Shown here: positions 25,461 through 34,249 of the stretch, piece by piece
Numbering within the stretch: the stretch's first letter is position 1
Layout: every line of letters begins with the position of its first letter
Source of the DNA: Bacteroidales bacterium
GTDB taxonomy: Bacteria; Bacteroidota; Bacteroidia; Bacteroidales; Muribaculaceae
Assembly (NCBI GenBank): GCA_900766975.1
Contig: CAAFXO010000050.1
Location: forward strand, 1-34,379
Direction: 5' to 3'
Length of the DNA stretch: 34,379 nt
The notes under the pieces: model-generated
The model's database searches: none
What the model saw: only the letters and a program-made list of their open reading frames with translations
Told to the model about the DNA's origin: nothing
Made by a program: the position numbers and the translations under genes

Positions 25461-26504
25461 GCGCTTTAGGGCGAACTCTAAGATGGCATCTTTCCCTGCC
25501 GCCAACTCCTCTTCAGTGCAGTGTACTTCACACCCCTCGCTCGGATCTATCCCCATCTCTGTGGTCTCTCCATGTGGCCCTAAAATCGGCGAGGCTGAAA
25601 AACGTATCGCCCACCCGTTGGGCAACTCCGATGTAAAGGGCAAGCCTCCCCCTCCTCCGGTCCTCGCACCGATGATCTCCACCTGCGGCAGACTCTTCAT
25701 CATCGCTACAAAATTATTCGCCGCCGAATAGCTACTCCGATTCGTCAACACCGCTATCGGCTTCCCCAAATAACTCACCCTATAATCCGGACATGGTTCA
25801 TAATAAAAGGCGTAGGGCTCCGAAAATTCATCCTTCCCCGGCCCCGTCTTGTGCATGATATAGCCGCCACACCGACGCTCTTCTATGAATCGCGATACAA
25901 ACGTCGGCACATTGTCCAGCAATCCGCCACCATTGTCGCGAATGTCGATGATCAGTCCCTTCGTGGGCTTCAAGATCGCCAAAACATAATCCAAATTCAA
26001 CTCCCCGACTGGCGTCGAAAAAGTAGGGTAGTAGATGTAGCCTATCGAGTCTTTGGTCATAATGCCATATCGCATCCCTGACGTCTGCAACCCTCCGAAA
26101 CCCAAATAATGCTCATCGAGTGTCCGCTTGTTGAAATCCTGCGGATAGTCACTCCACCATTTCTTATAATAACTCGTGTTGAAATCCGAAATCAGGTTCA
26201 CATGACCATCCTTCAGATTCTCTAACAGTTCGGAGAGTATGAAGAAAAGATCGATCTCCGTGGTCTTCGGAGTGATCTTGGCGCGATATTCACGACACAA
26301 CGCATCCCAATCCACACCCTTCTCCTCAAAATAACAATAATGCGACCCTACGATATCTGCCATCGCATCGAAATTGCCGTAGATATCATGCGGATTCTTG
26401 CCATAATCAGGCTGGTCGATACACGAAGTGACCGTCGCCACAACCATGGCGACCAATATGACGATGCCACCCATCCGGAGGCCTGTTTTTCTGTTTTTCT
26501 GCAT
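25437..26504 (-). CDS. S41-family peptidase lipoprotein
   Basis: A 355-residue serine peptidase of the C-terminal-processing/TSPc (S41) type, anchored as a lipoprotein. The signal sequence GGIVILVAMVVATVTSC ends at lipobox Cys28. The core shows LLENLKDGHVNL, GLIIDIRDNGGG (183-194), the expected nucleophile Ser260 in the SSYSAANNF stretch, and GARTGGGGG with LPNGW. No PDZ domain is obvious, in contrast to CtpA-like enzymes. It resembles many Bacteroidales envelope S41 proteins of unknown substrate. It is convergent with the acyltransferase (tails overlap) and divergent from sulP. No good -7 element was found upstream on its strand. Confidence 0.88.
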   Translation of the reverse strand: MQKNRKTGLRMGGIVILVAMVVATVTSCIDQPDYGKNPHDIYGNFDAMADIVGSHYCYFEEKGVDWDALCREYRAKITPKTTEIDLFFILSELLENLKDGHVNLISDFNTSYYKKWWSDYPQDFNKRTLDEHYLGFGGLQTSGMRYGIMTKDSIGYIYYPTFSTPVGELNLDYVLAILKPTKGLIIDIRDNGGGLLDNVPTFVSRFIEERRCGGYIMHKTGPGKDEFSEPYAFYYEPCPDYRVSYLGKPIAVLTNRSSYSAANNFVAMMKSLPQVEIIGARTGGGGGLPFTSELPNGWAIRFSASPILGPHGETTEMGIDPSEGCEVHCTEEELAAGKDAILEFALKRLIAKTTP

Positions 26505-26546
26505 CTTTTACCTCTTTATTTCACTCAAAAGAACCTTTAATACGCT

Positions 26547-26561
26547 CAAAAGTCTCTTTTG
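26547..26561. promoter_or_regulatory. Small palindrome next to the sulP -33 box
   Basis: CAAAAG (26547-26552) and CTTTTG (26556-26561) form a perfect dyad directly abutting the -33 box of the sulP promoter. It could be an operator, but it is short and AT-rich. Confidence 0.35.
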
Positions 26562-26593
26562 TTTGCGAATATAACACATTTTCACTAATTTTG
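26562..26593 (+). promoter_or_regulatory. Promoter of the SulP transporter gene
   Basis: TTTG (26562-26565), 20-base spacer and TAATTTTG (26586-26593) follow the Bacteroidetes consensus. The start codon is 46 bases further on, so the leader is only about 40 bases. Confidence 0.85.
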
Positions 26594-26639
26594 CGCTCTT
26601 AATCGACTTGTTTATCATTTTTAACACCAATTACCCATT

Positions 26640-28352
26640 ATGAATCTATCTCGCAAGTTGGAGTTCAAGCCTAAGTTGATCACAGAACTCAAGGCTTACA
26701 ATCTTAAGAAGTTTAAGGAGGATCTCATCGCCGGCATAGTGGTCGGCATCGTAGCCCTCCCTCTTGCCATCGCCTTCGGTATCGCCAGCGGCGTCACCCC
26801 CACCATCGGCCTCATCACCGCCATCATCGGCGGTTTCCTCGTCTCTGCCCTCGGTGGCAACAGCGTCCAAATCGGCGGTCCCACAGGTGCCTTCATCGTC
26901 ATCATCTATAACATTATCAGCAATTACGGCCTTACCGGACTCGCCATCGCCACATTCATGGCCGGCGTCATACTGGTGCTCCTCGGCCTCTTCAAACTTG
27001 GTACGATCATCAAGTTCATACCATATCCCATCGTCGTCGGCTTCACCAGCGGTATCGCACTGACCATCTTCTCCACACAGATCGTCGACCTCTTCGGTTT
27101 GCAGATCGATAAAGTCCCCTCCGACTTCATCGGCAAGTGGGTGGCTTATTTCTCCCACTTCGACACCATGTCCCTCTCCACACTCCTCGTCGGTGTCGTC
27201 ACCATCCTGATCATCGCCTTCACCCCGCGCATCAATAAGAAACTGCCCGGCGCGCTGATCGCCATCATCATCATGACCCTCGCCGTCTTCATCCTCAACC
27301 GCTTCTGCGGCATCACAGGCATCGAGACCATCGGCGACCGCTTCGGCGCCCTCTCCCACGACATTCCCCGTCCCCACGAGATCGGCGTCAACATGAACTC
27401 TATCAACCTCCTCCTCCCCTCCGCCTTCACCATCGCCATCCTCGGCGCCATCGAGTCGCTCCTCTCTGCCACCGTCGCCGACGGCGCCACCGGTAATAAG
27501 ACCCGCAGCAACACCGAGCTCATCGGCCAGGGTATCGCCAATATCGTCGTGCCTTTCTTCGGAGGCATCCCCGTCACCGGCGCCATCGCCCGAACCATGA
27601 CCAATATCACCAACGGCGGACGCACCCCAGTGGCAGGTATCATCCATGCCGTCGTCCTCCTCCTCATCTTCCTCTTCTTGATGCCCCTGATCAATTATGT
27701 CCCCATGGCTTGCCTCGCCGGTGTCCTCATCGTCGTGGCTTACAACATGAGCGGTTGGCGAACTGTCAGAGGTATCCTCAAAAATCCTAAATCTGATATC
27801 GCTGTCCTCGCCACTACCTTCCTACTTACCGTCATCTTCGACCTCACCATCGCCATCGAAATCGGTATGCTCCTCGCTGCTCTCCTATTCATCCGCCGTG
27901 TCACCGAGAATACATCCATCCGCGTATTCAGCAACCAAATCGATGTCTCCGACGGCACTGAAGTGCTCCATAAGGAGATCCTCAACGTAGCCGACGGCGT
28001 CGAAATATATGAGATCGACGGCCCATTCTTCTTCGGAATCGCCAACAAGTTCGACGAGATGATGCTCAATATGGGCGACAAGCCCGTGGTCCGCATCCTC
28101 CGCATGCGTCACGTACCATTCATCGACTCCACCGGCATCCACAACCTTGAGACCCTCATTCGCTCTTCCAAACGCGAAGGTATACATGTCGTCCTCTCCG
28201 GTGTCATCCCCTCTGTCAGAGATGTCCTCGAACATGCCAACATCCCCGACCTCATCGGCGACGATCATATCTGCGACCATATCTCCAAGGCCGTTACCCT
28301 CGCCAACTCTCTTGTCAATGACCAAAACAATCTCCGACAGATCAGCTGGTAG
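26640..28352 (+). CDS. SulP family inorganic anion transporter with STAS domain
   Basis: Inner-membrane SLC26/SulP transporter of 570 residues. The membrane part (about 25-430) starts with the family segment DLIAGIVVGIVALPLAIAFGIASGVTP, followed by GGNSVQIGGPTGAF and ATVADGATGNKTRSNTELIGQGIANI. The C-terminal cytoplasmic STAS domain (about 450-560) has VRILRMRHVPFIDSTGIHNLETL, with the Asp-Ser-Thr pattern of the domain. Substrates in the family include sulfate, bicarbonate and dicarboxylates; sequence alone does not decide, and no carbonic anhydrase or sulfate-assimilation gene is adjacent. It is monocistronic, with its own promoter and a separate promoter for the gcv operon downstream. Confidence 0.93.
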   Translation: MNLSRKLEFKPKLITELKAYNLKKFKEDLIAGIVVGIVALPLAIAFGIASGVTPTIGLITAIIGGFLVSALGGNSVQIGGPTGAFIVIIYNIISNYGLTGLAIATFMAGVILVLLGLFKLGTIIKFIPYPIVVGFTSGIALTIFSTQIVDLFGLQIDKVPSDFIGKWVAYFSHFDTMSLSTLLVGVVTILIIAFTPRINKKLPGALIAIIIMTLAVFILNRFCGITGIETIGDRFGALSHDIPRPHEIGVNMNSINLLLPSAFTIAILGAIESLLSATVADGATGNKTRSNTELIGQGIANIVVPFFGGIPVTGAIARTMTNITNGGRTPVAGIIHAVVLLLIFLFLMPLINYVPMACLAGVLIVVAYNMSGWRTVRGILKNPKSDIAVLATTFLLTVIFDLTIAIEIGMLLAALLFIRRVTENTSIRVFSNQIDVSDGTEVLHKEILNVADGVEIYEIDGPFFFGIANKFDEMMLNMGDKPVVRILRMRHVPFIDSTGIHNLETLIRSSKREGIHVVLSGVIPSVRDVLEHANIPDLIGDDHICDHISKAVTLANSLVNDQNNLRQISW

Positions 28353-28412
28353 AAATCTCTGTTTATTATCAGCGGTTTCTATCCCTTTGTGCAGATTTTT
28401 ACCCCACGTTTT

Positions 28413-28475
28413 AATGCTATCCAACTTTTTTTCACTCTAAGACTAATATTTTTTTGAAAAAATTTGGATAGCATT
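28413..28475. promoter_or_regulatory. Long palindrome overlapping the gcv promoter
   Basis: AATGCTATCCAA (28413-28424) is perfectly complementary to TTGGATAGCATT (28464-28475). Inside, T-run 28426-28432 faces A-run 28457-28462, extending the pairing to about 19 bp. The right arm contains three bases of the -33 box TTTG (28463-28466), so it may be an operator, or a structured 3' end for sulP. No T-run follows the right arm, which argues against a simple terminator. Confidence 0.7.
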
Positions 28476-28494
28476 ATTCCTTGTGTTAACTTTG
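28463..28494 (+). promoter_or_regulatory. Promoter of the glycine cleavage operon
   Basis: TTTG (28463-28466), 20-base spacer and TAACTTTG (28487-28494) form a consensus promoter. Transcription should start near 28501, leaving a ~70-base leader, too short for a glycine riboswitch. Confidence 0.86.
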
Positions 28495-28570
28495 AAAAAA
28501 ATCGTGACACCTCTCTCTCGACACCAATTTTTGTGATAATTTAAAACCTATTTCTAATATAATTGAAAGC

Positions 28571-29665
28571 ATGGAAGAAGTGATCAAGACCACGTGCCTA
28601 CACGACCGTCACGTTGATCTCGGCGCATTAATGTCGCCATTCGCGGGCTATGATATGCCCATTCAGTACAAAGGTATCACCGAAGAGCATAACGCTGTTC
28701 GCCATAACGTCGGTGTCTTCGACGTCAGCCACATGGGCGAAGTCCGCGTTAAGGGCGCTGATGCCGAAAAGTTCGTCAACCATATCTTCGTCAATGACGT
28801 CACCGGTGCCCCCGATGGCCAGATTTTCTACGGCATGATGTGCTATGAAAATGGCGGTACTGTCGACGACCTCCTCGTCTATAAGGTCAACGATAATGAG
28901 TTCTTCCTCGTTATCAACGCCTCCAACATCGACAAGGATGTCGCTTGGATCATGCAGAACACCACCGGCTTCGACGTTGAAGTCACAGATGAAAGCCTCT
29001 ACTACGGCGAACTTGCTATCCAAGGCCCCAACGCCGAGGAAACTATCGCCCGCCTCTTCGACCTCCCCGTTAAGGAGATCGCATTCTACAATTTCAAGAC
29101 TCTCCACGTCGAGGATGAGGATATCATCGTCAGCCGCACCGGATACACCGGCGAGGATGGCTTCGAGATCTATGCCAGCCATGACTATACTATCCGCGCT
29201 TGGGATAAACTCATGGAGGCCGGCGTGCAGCCCTGTGGACTAGGTTGCCGCGATACTCTCCGCTTCGAGGTGGGTCTCCCCCTCTATGGCGACGAACTCT
29301 CCGAAACTATCTCTCCAATCGAGGCAAGCCTCAGCATGTTCGTCAAACTCGACAAACCCGAGTTCATCGGCAAGGAAGCCCTCGCCGCTCAGAAGGCTAA
29401 CGGCGTGACTCGACGCATCGTCGGAATCCAGCTCGATGGCAACGCTATCCCTCGCCATGGCTATCCCGTCGAAGTCAACGGCGAACAAGTCGGCGAAATC
29501 ACCACCGGCTATCGCTCCATCTCTACCGGCCTCAGCGTCGCTATGGCTATGATCAATAAGCCTTACGACAAACTCGGCACTGAGGTGGAAGTCCGAATCC
29601 GTAAGAAAACTTTCCCCGCCAAGGTGGTCAAGAAACGTTTCTACGACAAAAACTACAAAAAGTAA
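28571..29665 (+). CDS. gcvT: Aminomethyltransferase (glycine cleavage T-protein)
   Basis: Folate-dependent T-protein of 364 residues. It takes the aminomethyl group from lipoylated GcvH, releases ammonia and forms 5,10-methylene-tetrahydrofolate. Recognised from MSPFAGYDMPIQYKGITEEHNAVR (about 21-44), GVFDVSHMGEVRVKG, SRTGYTGEDGFEIY and LGCRDTLRFEVGLPLYGDEL, with the normal C-terminal barrel (KTFPAKVVKKRFY). It opens the five-gene operon under a consensus promoter; gcvH follows after 42 bases. Confidence 0.97.
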   Translation: MEEVIKTTCLHDRHVDLGALMSPFAGYDMPIQYKGITEEHNAVRHNVGVFDVSHMGEVRVKGADAEKFVNHIFVNDVTGAPDGQIFYGMMCYENGGTVDDLLVYKVNDNEFFLVINASNIDKDVAWIMQNTTGFDVEVTDESLYYGELAIQGPNAEETIARLFDLPVKEIAFYNFKTLHVEDEDIIVSRTGYTGEDGFEIYASHDYTIRAWDKLMEAGVQPCGLGCRDTLRFEVGLPLYGDELSETISPIEASLSMFVKLDKPEFIGKEALAAQKANGVTRRIVGIQLDGNAIPRHGYPVEVNGEQVGEITTGYRSISTGLSVAMAMINKPYDKLGTEVEVRIRKKTFPAKVVKKRFYDKNYKK

Positions 29666-29707
29666 TCATTCTAAAGTCTAATCACAAAACATCTAATCTA
29701 ATACATT

Positions 29708-30091
29708 ATGGCAATTTTTAAAGATGATGTCCGCTATGCGGAATCTCACGAGTGGGTGAAACTCGAAGGCGATGTAGCCACTATCGGTATCTCTGATTAT
29801 GCTCAGCACGCTCTCGGCGATATCGTCTATGTCGATATGCCCGAAGTTGGCGACGAAATGGCTGCCGGCGACGTTTTCGGCGCCGTTGAATCTGTTAAGG
29901 CCGCTTCCGACCTTATCTGCCCCGTATCAGGCGAAGTCGTTGAAATAAACGAGGCTCTCGAAGATGCCCCCGAAAGCATCAACGCCGACGCTTTCGCTAA
30001 CTGGATTATCAAAGTTAAAGTTTCTGACCCCTCTGAAGTAGACGCTCTCCTCGACGCTGCTGCTTATACTCAACTTTGCGAAAATGAGTAA
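29708..30091 (+). CDS. gcvH: Glycine cleavage system H-protein (lipoyl carrier)
   Basis: Small carrier protein of 127 residues that shuttles the aminomethyl group on a lipoyl arm between the P-, T- and L-proteins. The lipoylation site is Lys64 in FGAVESVKAASDL. Flanking family stretches are HEWVKLEGDVATIGISDYAQHALGDIVYVDMPEVG and SGEVVEINEAL. Its end overlaps the gcvPA start by 8 bases, implying coupled translation. Confidence 0.98.
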   Translation: MAIFKDDVRYAESHEWVKLEGDVATIGISDYAQHALGDIVYVDMPEVGDEMAAGDVFGAVESVKAASDLICPVSGEVVEINEALEDAPESINADAFANWIIKVKVSDPSEVDALLDAAAYTQLCENE

Positions 30092-31406
30092 TCGCTTTAT
30101 CCCCCATACCCCGGAGGATATCAAACACATGCTCGACAGAATTGGTGTCAATTCTGTCGAGGATCTCTATGCAGATGTCCCCGCTGATGTCATCTTCAAG
30201 AATGACTATGAGTTGCCTCTCGGCCTCTCTGAAATCGAACTCCGCCAGTGGTTCAAAGACCTCGGCGCGAAGAACCGTAACCTCGTCGTGTTCGGCGGCC
30301 AGGGTGCTTACGACCATTATGCCCCTTCGGTGATCCCTCACCTCCTCGAACGCTCCGAGTTCTATACCGCTTATACCCCCTATCAGCCCGAGATCTCGCA
30401 GGGCACTCTCCAGTATATCTTTGAGTATCAGTCGATGATCTCCGAACTCACCGGCCTCGAAGCTACCAACGCTTCGATGTATGATGGCGCTACTGCCACT
30501 GCCGAGGCTGCCTTCATGATGGTGGCTTCCGCACGCAAGCGTAATTGCGTCCTCATCTCGCAGACCATCGCTCCCCGCGTCCTCTCCGTCGTCGAAACTT
30601 ATACCCGTTTCCATGGCGTTGATCTCCGCGTTATCCCTGAGGCTGACGGCGTCACTGATATTAACGATCTCCGCGAGATGATCGCTTCGCCCGACGTGGC
30701 TGGCGTTATCCTCCCGCAGCCTAATAAGTATGGCATCGTCGAAGATTTCACCGGCGTCGCCGAACTTATCCATCAGAACAAGGCTCTCTTCGCCATCAAT
30801 GCCGACCCCTCGGCTCTCGCCGTGCTCCGCTCTCCCGCTGAGTGGGGTGCCGATATCGCTTGCGGAGACGGCCAGCCCCTCGGTATGCCCCTCCAGTTCG
30901 GTGGCCCTTACCTCGGCTTTATGTCTTGCACCAAGGCCCAACTCCGCAAGATGCCGGGTCGTGTCGTTGGTGCTACCGTCGATGCCGCCGGTCATCGCTG
31001 CTATGTCCTCACTCTCCAAGCGCGCGAACAGCATATCCGCCGTGAGAAGGCTACCAGCAATATCTGCTCCAACCAGAGCCTCATGGCTCTCTACGCCACC
31101 ATTTATCTCGCTCTGATGGGAAAGAAGGGCCTCGCTGAGGTCAACCGCCTCTCTGCCGACGGCGCTCATTATCTCTATCGCCGCCTCGTCGAGTCCGGTA
31201 AGTTTACCCCCGCTTTCGATAAGCCTTTCCTTAAGGAGTTCACCCTCGCTACTTCTCTCGATATCGATAAGGTGAACAAGAAACTCGCCGACCATGGCAT
31301 CATGGGCGGTATCAACCTCGGTAATGGCCTCGTGGCTTTCGCTGTGACTGAAAAACGTACCAAAGAGGAGATCGATCGCCTCGTTAACTTAATGATGGAG
31401 GACTGA
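30084..31406 (+). CDS. gcvPA: Glycine dehydrogenase (decarboxylating) subunit 1
   Basis: N-terminal half of the P-protein as a separate 440-residue polypeptide, the usual GcvPA size. With GcvPB it forms the PLP enzyme that decarboxylates glycine and loads the aminomethyl group onto GcvH. Recognised from RFIPHTPEDIKHMLDRIGV, FGGQGAYDHYAPSVIPHLLERSEFYTAYTPYQPEISQGTLQ and RREKATSNICSNQSLMALYA. This half has the PLP-enzyme fold without the PLP lysine, which lies in GcvPB. It overlaps gcvH by 8 bases and is 4 bases from gcvPB. As far as I recall, well-known Bacteroidales such as Bacteroides and Porphyromonas carry a single long gcvP, so the split form deserves notice. Confidence 0.97.
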   Translation: MSNRFIPHTPEDIKHMLDRIGVNSVEDLYADVPADVIFKNDYELPLGLSEIELRQWFKDLGAKNRNLVVFGGQGAYDHYAPSVIPHLLERSEFYTAYTPYQPEISQGTLQYIFEYQSMISELTGLEATNASMYDGATATAEAAFMMVASARKRNCVLISQTIAPRVLSVVETYTRFHGVDLRVIPEADGVTDINDLREMIASPDVAGVILPQPNKYGIVEDFTGVAELIHQNKALFAINADPSALAVLRSPAEWGADIACGDGQPLGMPLQFGGPYLGFMSCTKAQLRKMPGRVVGATVDAAGHRCYVLTLQAREQHIRREKATSNICSNQSLMALYATIYLALMGKKGLAEVNRLSADGAHYLYRRLVESGKFTPAFDKPFLKEFTLATSLDIDKVNKKLADHGIMGGINLGNGLVAFAVTEKRTKEEIDRLVNLMMED

Positions 31407-31410
31407 TAAC

Positions 31411-32871
31411 ATGAAGAAGTATGATAAACTGATTTTTGAGATCTCTAACCCCGGTCGTGTCGGATTCCAGCTCCCCGCCAACCAATTCGATACCGATGGT
31501 CTCGCCTCTATCCCCGCAAATCTTCGCCGCGTCGAGGAGCCTCTCCTCCCCGAAGTCAGCGAGGTCGACGTGGTGAGACATTACACCAATCTCTCTAACA
31601 AAAACTTCGGCGTCGACACCGGGTTCTATCCCCTCGGTAGTTGCACCATGAAGTATAACCCCAAGATCAATGAGGAGATCGCCGCTATGCCGGAGTTCGC
31701 TGCTATCCACCCCCTGCAGCACCCCGACACAGTCCAGGGCGCTCTCGAACTCTATTATAACCTCCAGAAGGCGCTCGCCAATATCGCCGGCCTCGCTGAG
31801 TTTACACTCAACCCATACGCCGGCGCTCACGGTGAGCTCACCGGTCTGATGGTGATGCGCCAGTATCACATCTCCCGTGGCGACACCAAGCGCACTCGTG
31901 TCATCGTTCCCAACACCGCTCACGGCACTAACCCCGCTTCCGCTATGGTCGCCGGTCTCGAAGTCGTGGAGGTGAAGTCTAAACCTGATGGCACTGTCGA
32001 TGTCGAGGACCTCAAGCCCCTGCTCGATGACACCATCGCCGGTATCATGATGACCAACCCCAACACCGTCGGTATGTTCGAGACCGAGATCCTCGAGATC
32101 GCCGAACTCGTCCACAAGGCTGGTGGCCTCCTCTATTATGATGGTGCCAACCTCAACCCACTCCTCGGCAAGGTGCGCCCCGGCGATATGGGATTCGATA
32201 TCATGCATATCAATCTCCATAAGACCTTCTCGACTCCTCACGGTGGCGGTGGCCCCGGCTCAGGCCCTATCGGCGTTGCTCCCGCTCTGGTGCAGTTCCT
32301 CCCCAATCCTCGCGTGCGCAAGGCTGAGGATGGCTCGTTCTTTGTCGATGCTGACGAACACAGCCTCGGATCGATCTCTACTTTCTTCGGCAATTTCGGC
32401 GTGATGATGAAGGCTTACGCTTATATCCTCTCCCTCGGCCGCGATAATATCCGAAATGTAGGACCCATGGCTACCCTTAATGCCAACTATATTAAGGAGT
32501 CGCTCAAGGATCTCTATAAGCTCCCCATCGCCGGCGTTTGCAAGCATGAGTTCGTGTTCGACGGCCTCGCCGATAAGTCGACCGGCGTCACTACTCTCAA
32601 TATCGCCAAGCGTCTCCTTGACTTCGGTTTCCACGCTCCGACCATCTATTTCCCGCTCCTCTTCCACGAGTCGATGATGATCGAACCCACCGAAACTGAA
32701 AGCCTTGAGACTCTCGATGAGTTCATCGAGGTGATGCGCCGCGTCGCTAAGGAGGCTGCCGAGAACCCTGATCTCGTGAAGTCTGCTCCGGTCACCACCG
32801 AGATCTCTCACCCCGATGAGACTTCCGCTGCCAAGAATCCTATCCTCCGTTATCGCGATATCATCAAGTAG
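31411..32871 (+). CDS. gcvPB: Glycine dehydrogenase (decarboxylating) subunit 2
   Basis: C-terminal half of the split P-protein, 486 residues, carrying the PLP site. Lys271 in NLHKTFSTPHGGGGPGSGPIGV is the expected Schiff-base lysine, followed by the glycine-rich loop typical of the family. Other landmarks are FYPLGSCTMKYNPKINE, GAHGELTGLMVMRQYH and HGTNPASAMVAGLEVVEVK. The start is 4 bases after gcvPA, and lpdA follows 2 bases after the stop, so stoichiometric production is likely. Confidence 0.97.
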   Translation: MKKYDKLIFEISNPGRVGFQLPANQFDTDGLASIPANLRRVEEPLLPEVSEVDVVRHYTNLSNKNFGVDTGFYPLGSCTMKYNPKINEEIAAMPEFAAIHPLQHPDTVQGALELYYNLQKALANIAGLAEFTLNPYAGAHGELTGLMVMRQYHISRGDTKRTRVIVPNTAHGTNPASAMVAGLEVVEVKSKPDGTVDVEDLKPLLDDTIAGIMMTNPNTVGMFETEILEIAELVHKAGGLLYYDGANLNPLLGKVRPGDMGFDIMHINLHKTFSTPHGGGGPGSGPIGVAPALVQFLPNPRVRKAEDGSFFVDADEHSLGSISTFFGNFGVMMKAYAYILSLGRDNIRNVGPMATLNANYIKESLKDLYKLPIAGVCKHEFVFDGLADKSTGVTTLNIAKRLLDFGFHAPTIYFPLLFHESMMIEPTETESLETLDEFIEVMRRVAKEAAENPDLVKSAPVTTEISHPDETSAAKNPILRYRDIIK

Positions 32872-32873
32872 TT

Positions 32874-34232
32874 ATGGCTCAGTTTGATCTTATCGTGATC
32901 GGCGCCGGCCCCGGCGGTTACGAAACTGCTCTTCTTGCCGCCGAACGCGGCAAGAAGGTGCTCCTCGTTAATGGCGGTCGCCTCGGCGGTACTTGCCTTA
33001 ATGCCGGGTGTATCCCCACCAAGTGTATGGTCCGCGATGCTGCCGTCGTCTCTATGATGAAGGATCCCGAGGAGTTTGGCGTCGCTAATGTCTCTTTCGA
33101 TGTCGATTTCAGCCGCGTCGTGGAGCGCCGCAATAAGGTGGTCTCTTCACTCCGCGAGGGTATCGATGCCCTCCTCAAACGCGCCAAAGTCTCCGTCGTC
33201 GAGGGTTTCGCATCTTTCGTCGATGCCTCTTCCATCCGCGTTAACGATGAGGTATATTCCGCTTCGGATATCATCATCGCCACCGGCTCGGAGTCTAAGT
33301 CGATCCCCGTGCCCGGTGCCGACGAGAAGTGGGTACTCGATTCCACCGATATCCTCTCTATCGATTATATCCCCCGGAGCCTCACCATCGTCGGTGGCGG
33401 CGTTATCGGCCTGGAGTTCGCTTCGGTCTTCAACGCTTTCGGCTCTGAAGTCACTGTCGTGGAGTTCCTTAAGAATATCGCTCCGACTTTCGATTCCGAT
33501 ATCTCCAAGCGCCTCAAACAGTCCCTCTCCAAACGTGGTGTCAAGGTGCTCACCGGAGCTGCCGTGAAGCGTATCGAGAAGAATGAGGAGGGGCAGATCG
33601 TCACCTGGTTCGACCTCAAGGGTAAGGAGGATTCTGTCCTCTCTTCCGACATCTTGATGGCTGTAGGACGTCGCCCCAATGTCGATGGTCTCAACCTCGA
33701 GGCTGCCGGCGTGGAGTTCTCTCCCCGTGGCATCCCCGTAGACGATATGATGCGCACCAACGTGCCACATATCTATGCCATCGGTGATGTCAACGCCCGT
33801 ATGATGCTCGCCCATGTCGCCACCTACCAAGGTAAGCGCGCCCTCAATGCCATCGATGGCATTAGCGATGATATCCGCTTCGATGTAATCCCCGCAGCGC
33901 TCTTCACTGCCCCTGAGTGTGGTATGGTCGGCGTCACTGAGGATGCCGCCAAGGAGACGGGTATCGATATCAAGGTGGGTAAGAGCTTCTATCGCGCCAA
34001 TGGCAAGGCTCTCGCCGGAGGCGAGTCTGATGGCCTCTGCAAACTAATCTTCGAGGCTGCCACCGATCGCCTTATCGGTGCCCATATCATGGGCGCTGAG
34101 GCTGCAATCCTCGCTCAGCAGTGCGCCGACTTTATTACCCTCGGCGCTACTCGCCAAGCCATCTCCGATACCGTCTTCGGTCACCCCACTCTCTCCGAAG
34201 TCGTGCTCGCAGCAGTCAACTCAGTTCACTAA
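32874..34232 (+). CDS. lpdA: Dihydrolipoyl dehydrogenase (glycine cleavage L-protein)
   Basis: FAD/NAD-dependent disulfide oxidoreductase of 452 residues that reoxidises the dihydrolipoyl arm of GcvH, producing NADH. The FAD-binding GAGPGGYETALLAAERG (about 11-27), redox-active Cys41 and Cys46 (GGTCLNAGCIPTK), NAD-binding GGGVIGLEFASVFNAFG and the second FAD motif YAIGDVNARMMLAH are all present. The C-terminal His437-Pro...Glu442 (FGHPTLSE) provides the catalytic pair. Its place as last gene of the operon, 2 bases after gcvPB, makes GcvH its probable substrate, although it could also serve other lipoyl complexes. Confidence 0.96.
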   Translation: MAQFDLIVIGAGPGGYETALLAAERGKKVLLVNGGRLGGTCLNAGCIPTKCMVRDAAVVSMMKDPEEFGVANVSFDVDFSRVVERRNKVVSSLREGIDALLKRAKVSVVEGFASFVDASSIRVNDEVYSASDIIIATGSESKSIPVPGADEKWVLDSTDILSIDYIPRSLTIVGGGVIGLEFASVFNAFGSEVTVVEFLKNIAPTFDSDISKRLKQSLSKRGVKVLTGAAVKRIEKNEEGQIVTWFDLKGKEDSVLSSDILMAVGRRPNVDGLNLEAAGVEFSPRGIPVDDMMRTNVPHIYAIGDVNARMMLAHVATYQGKRALNAIDGISDDIRFDVIPAALFTAPECGMVGVTEDAAKETGIDIKVGKSFYRANGKALAGGESDGLCKLIFEAATDRLIGAHIMGAEAAILAQQCADFITLGATRQAISDTVFGHPTLSEVVLAAVNSVH

Positions 34233-34249
34233 TCGATCGCGCTCTTAAT

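Noticed and set aside
28501..28570. Glycine riboswitch in the gcvT leader
   Set aside because: The leader is only about 70 bases, AT-rich, and lacks the conserved core and tandem-aptamer layout.
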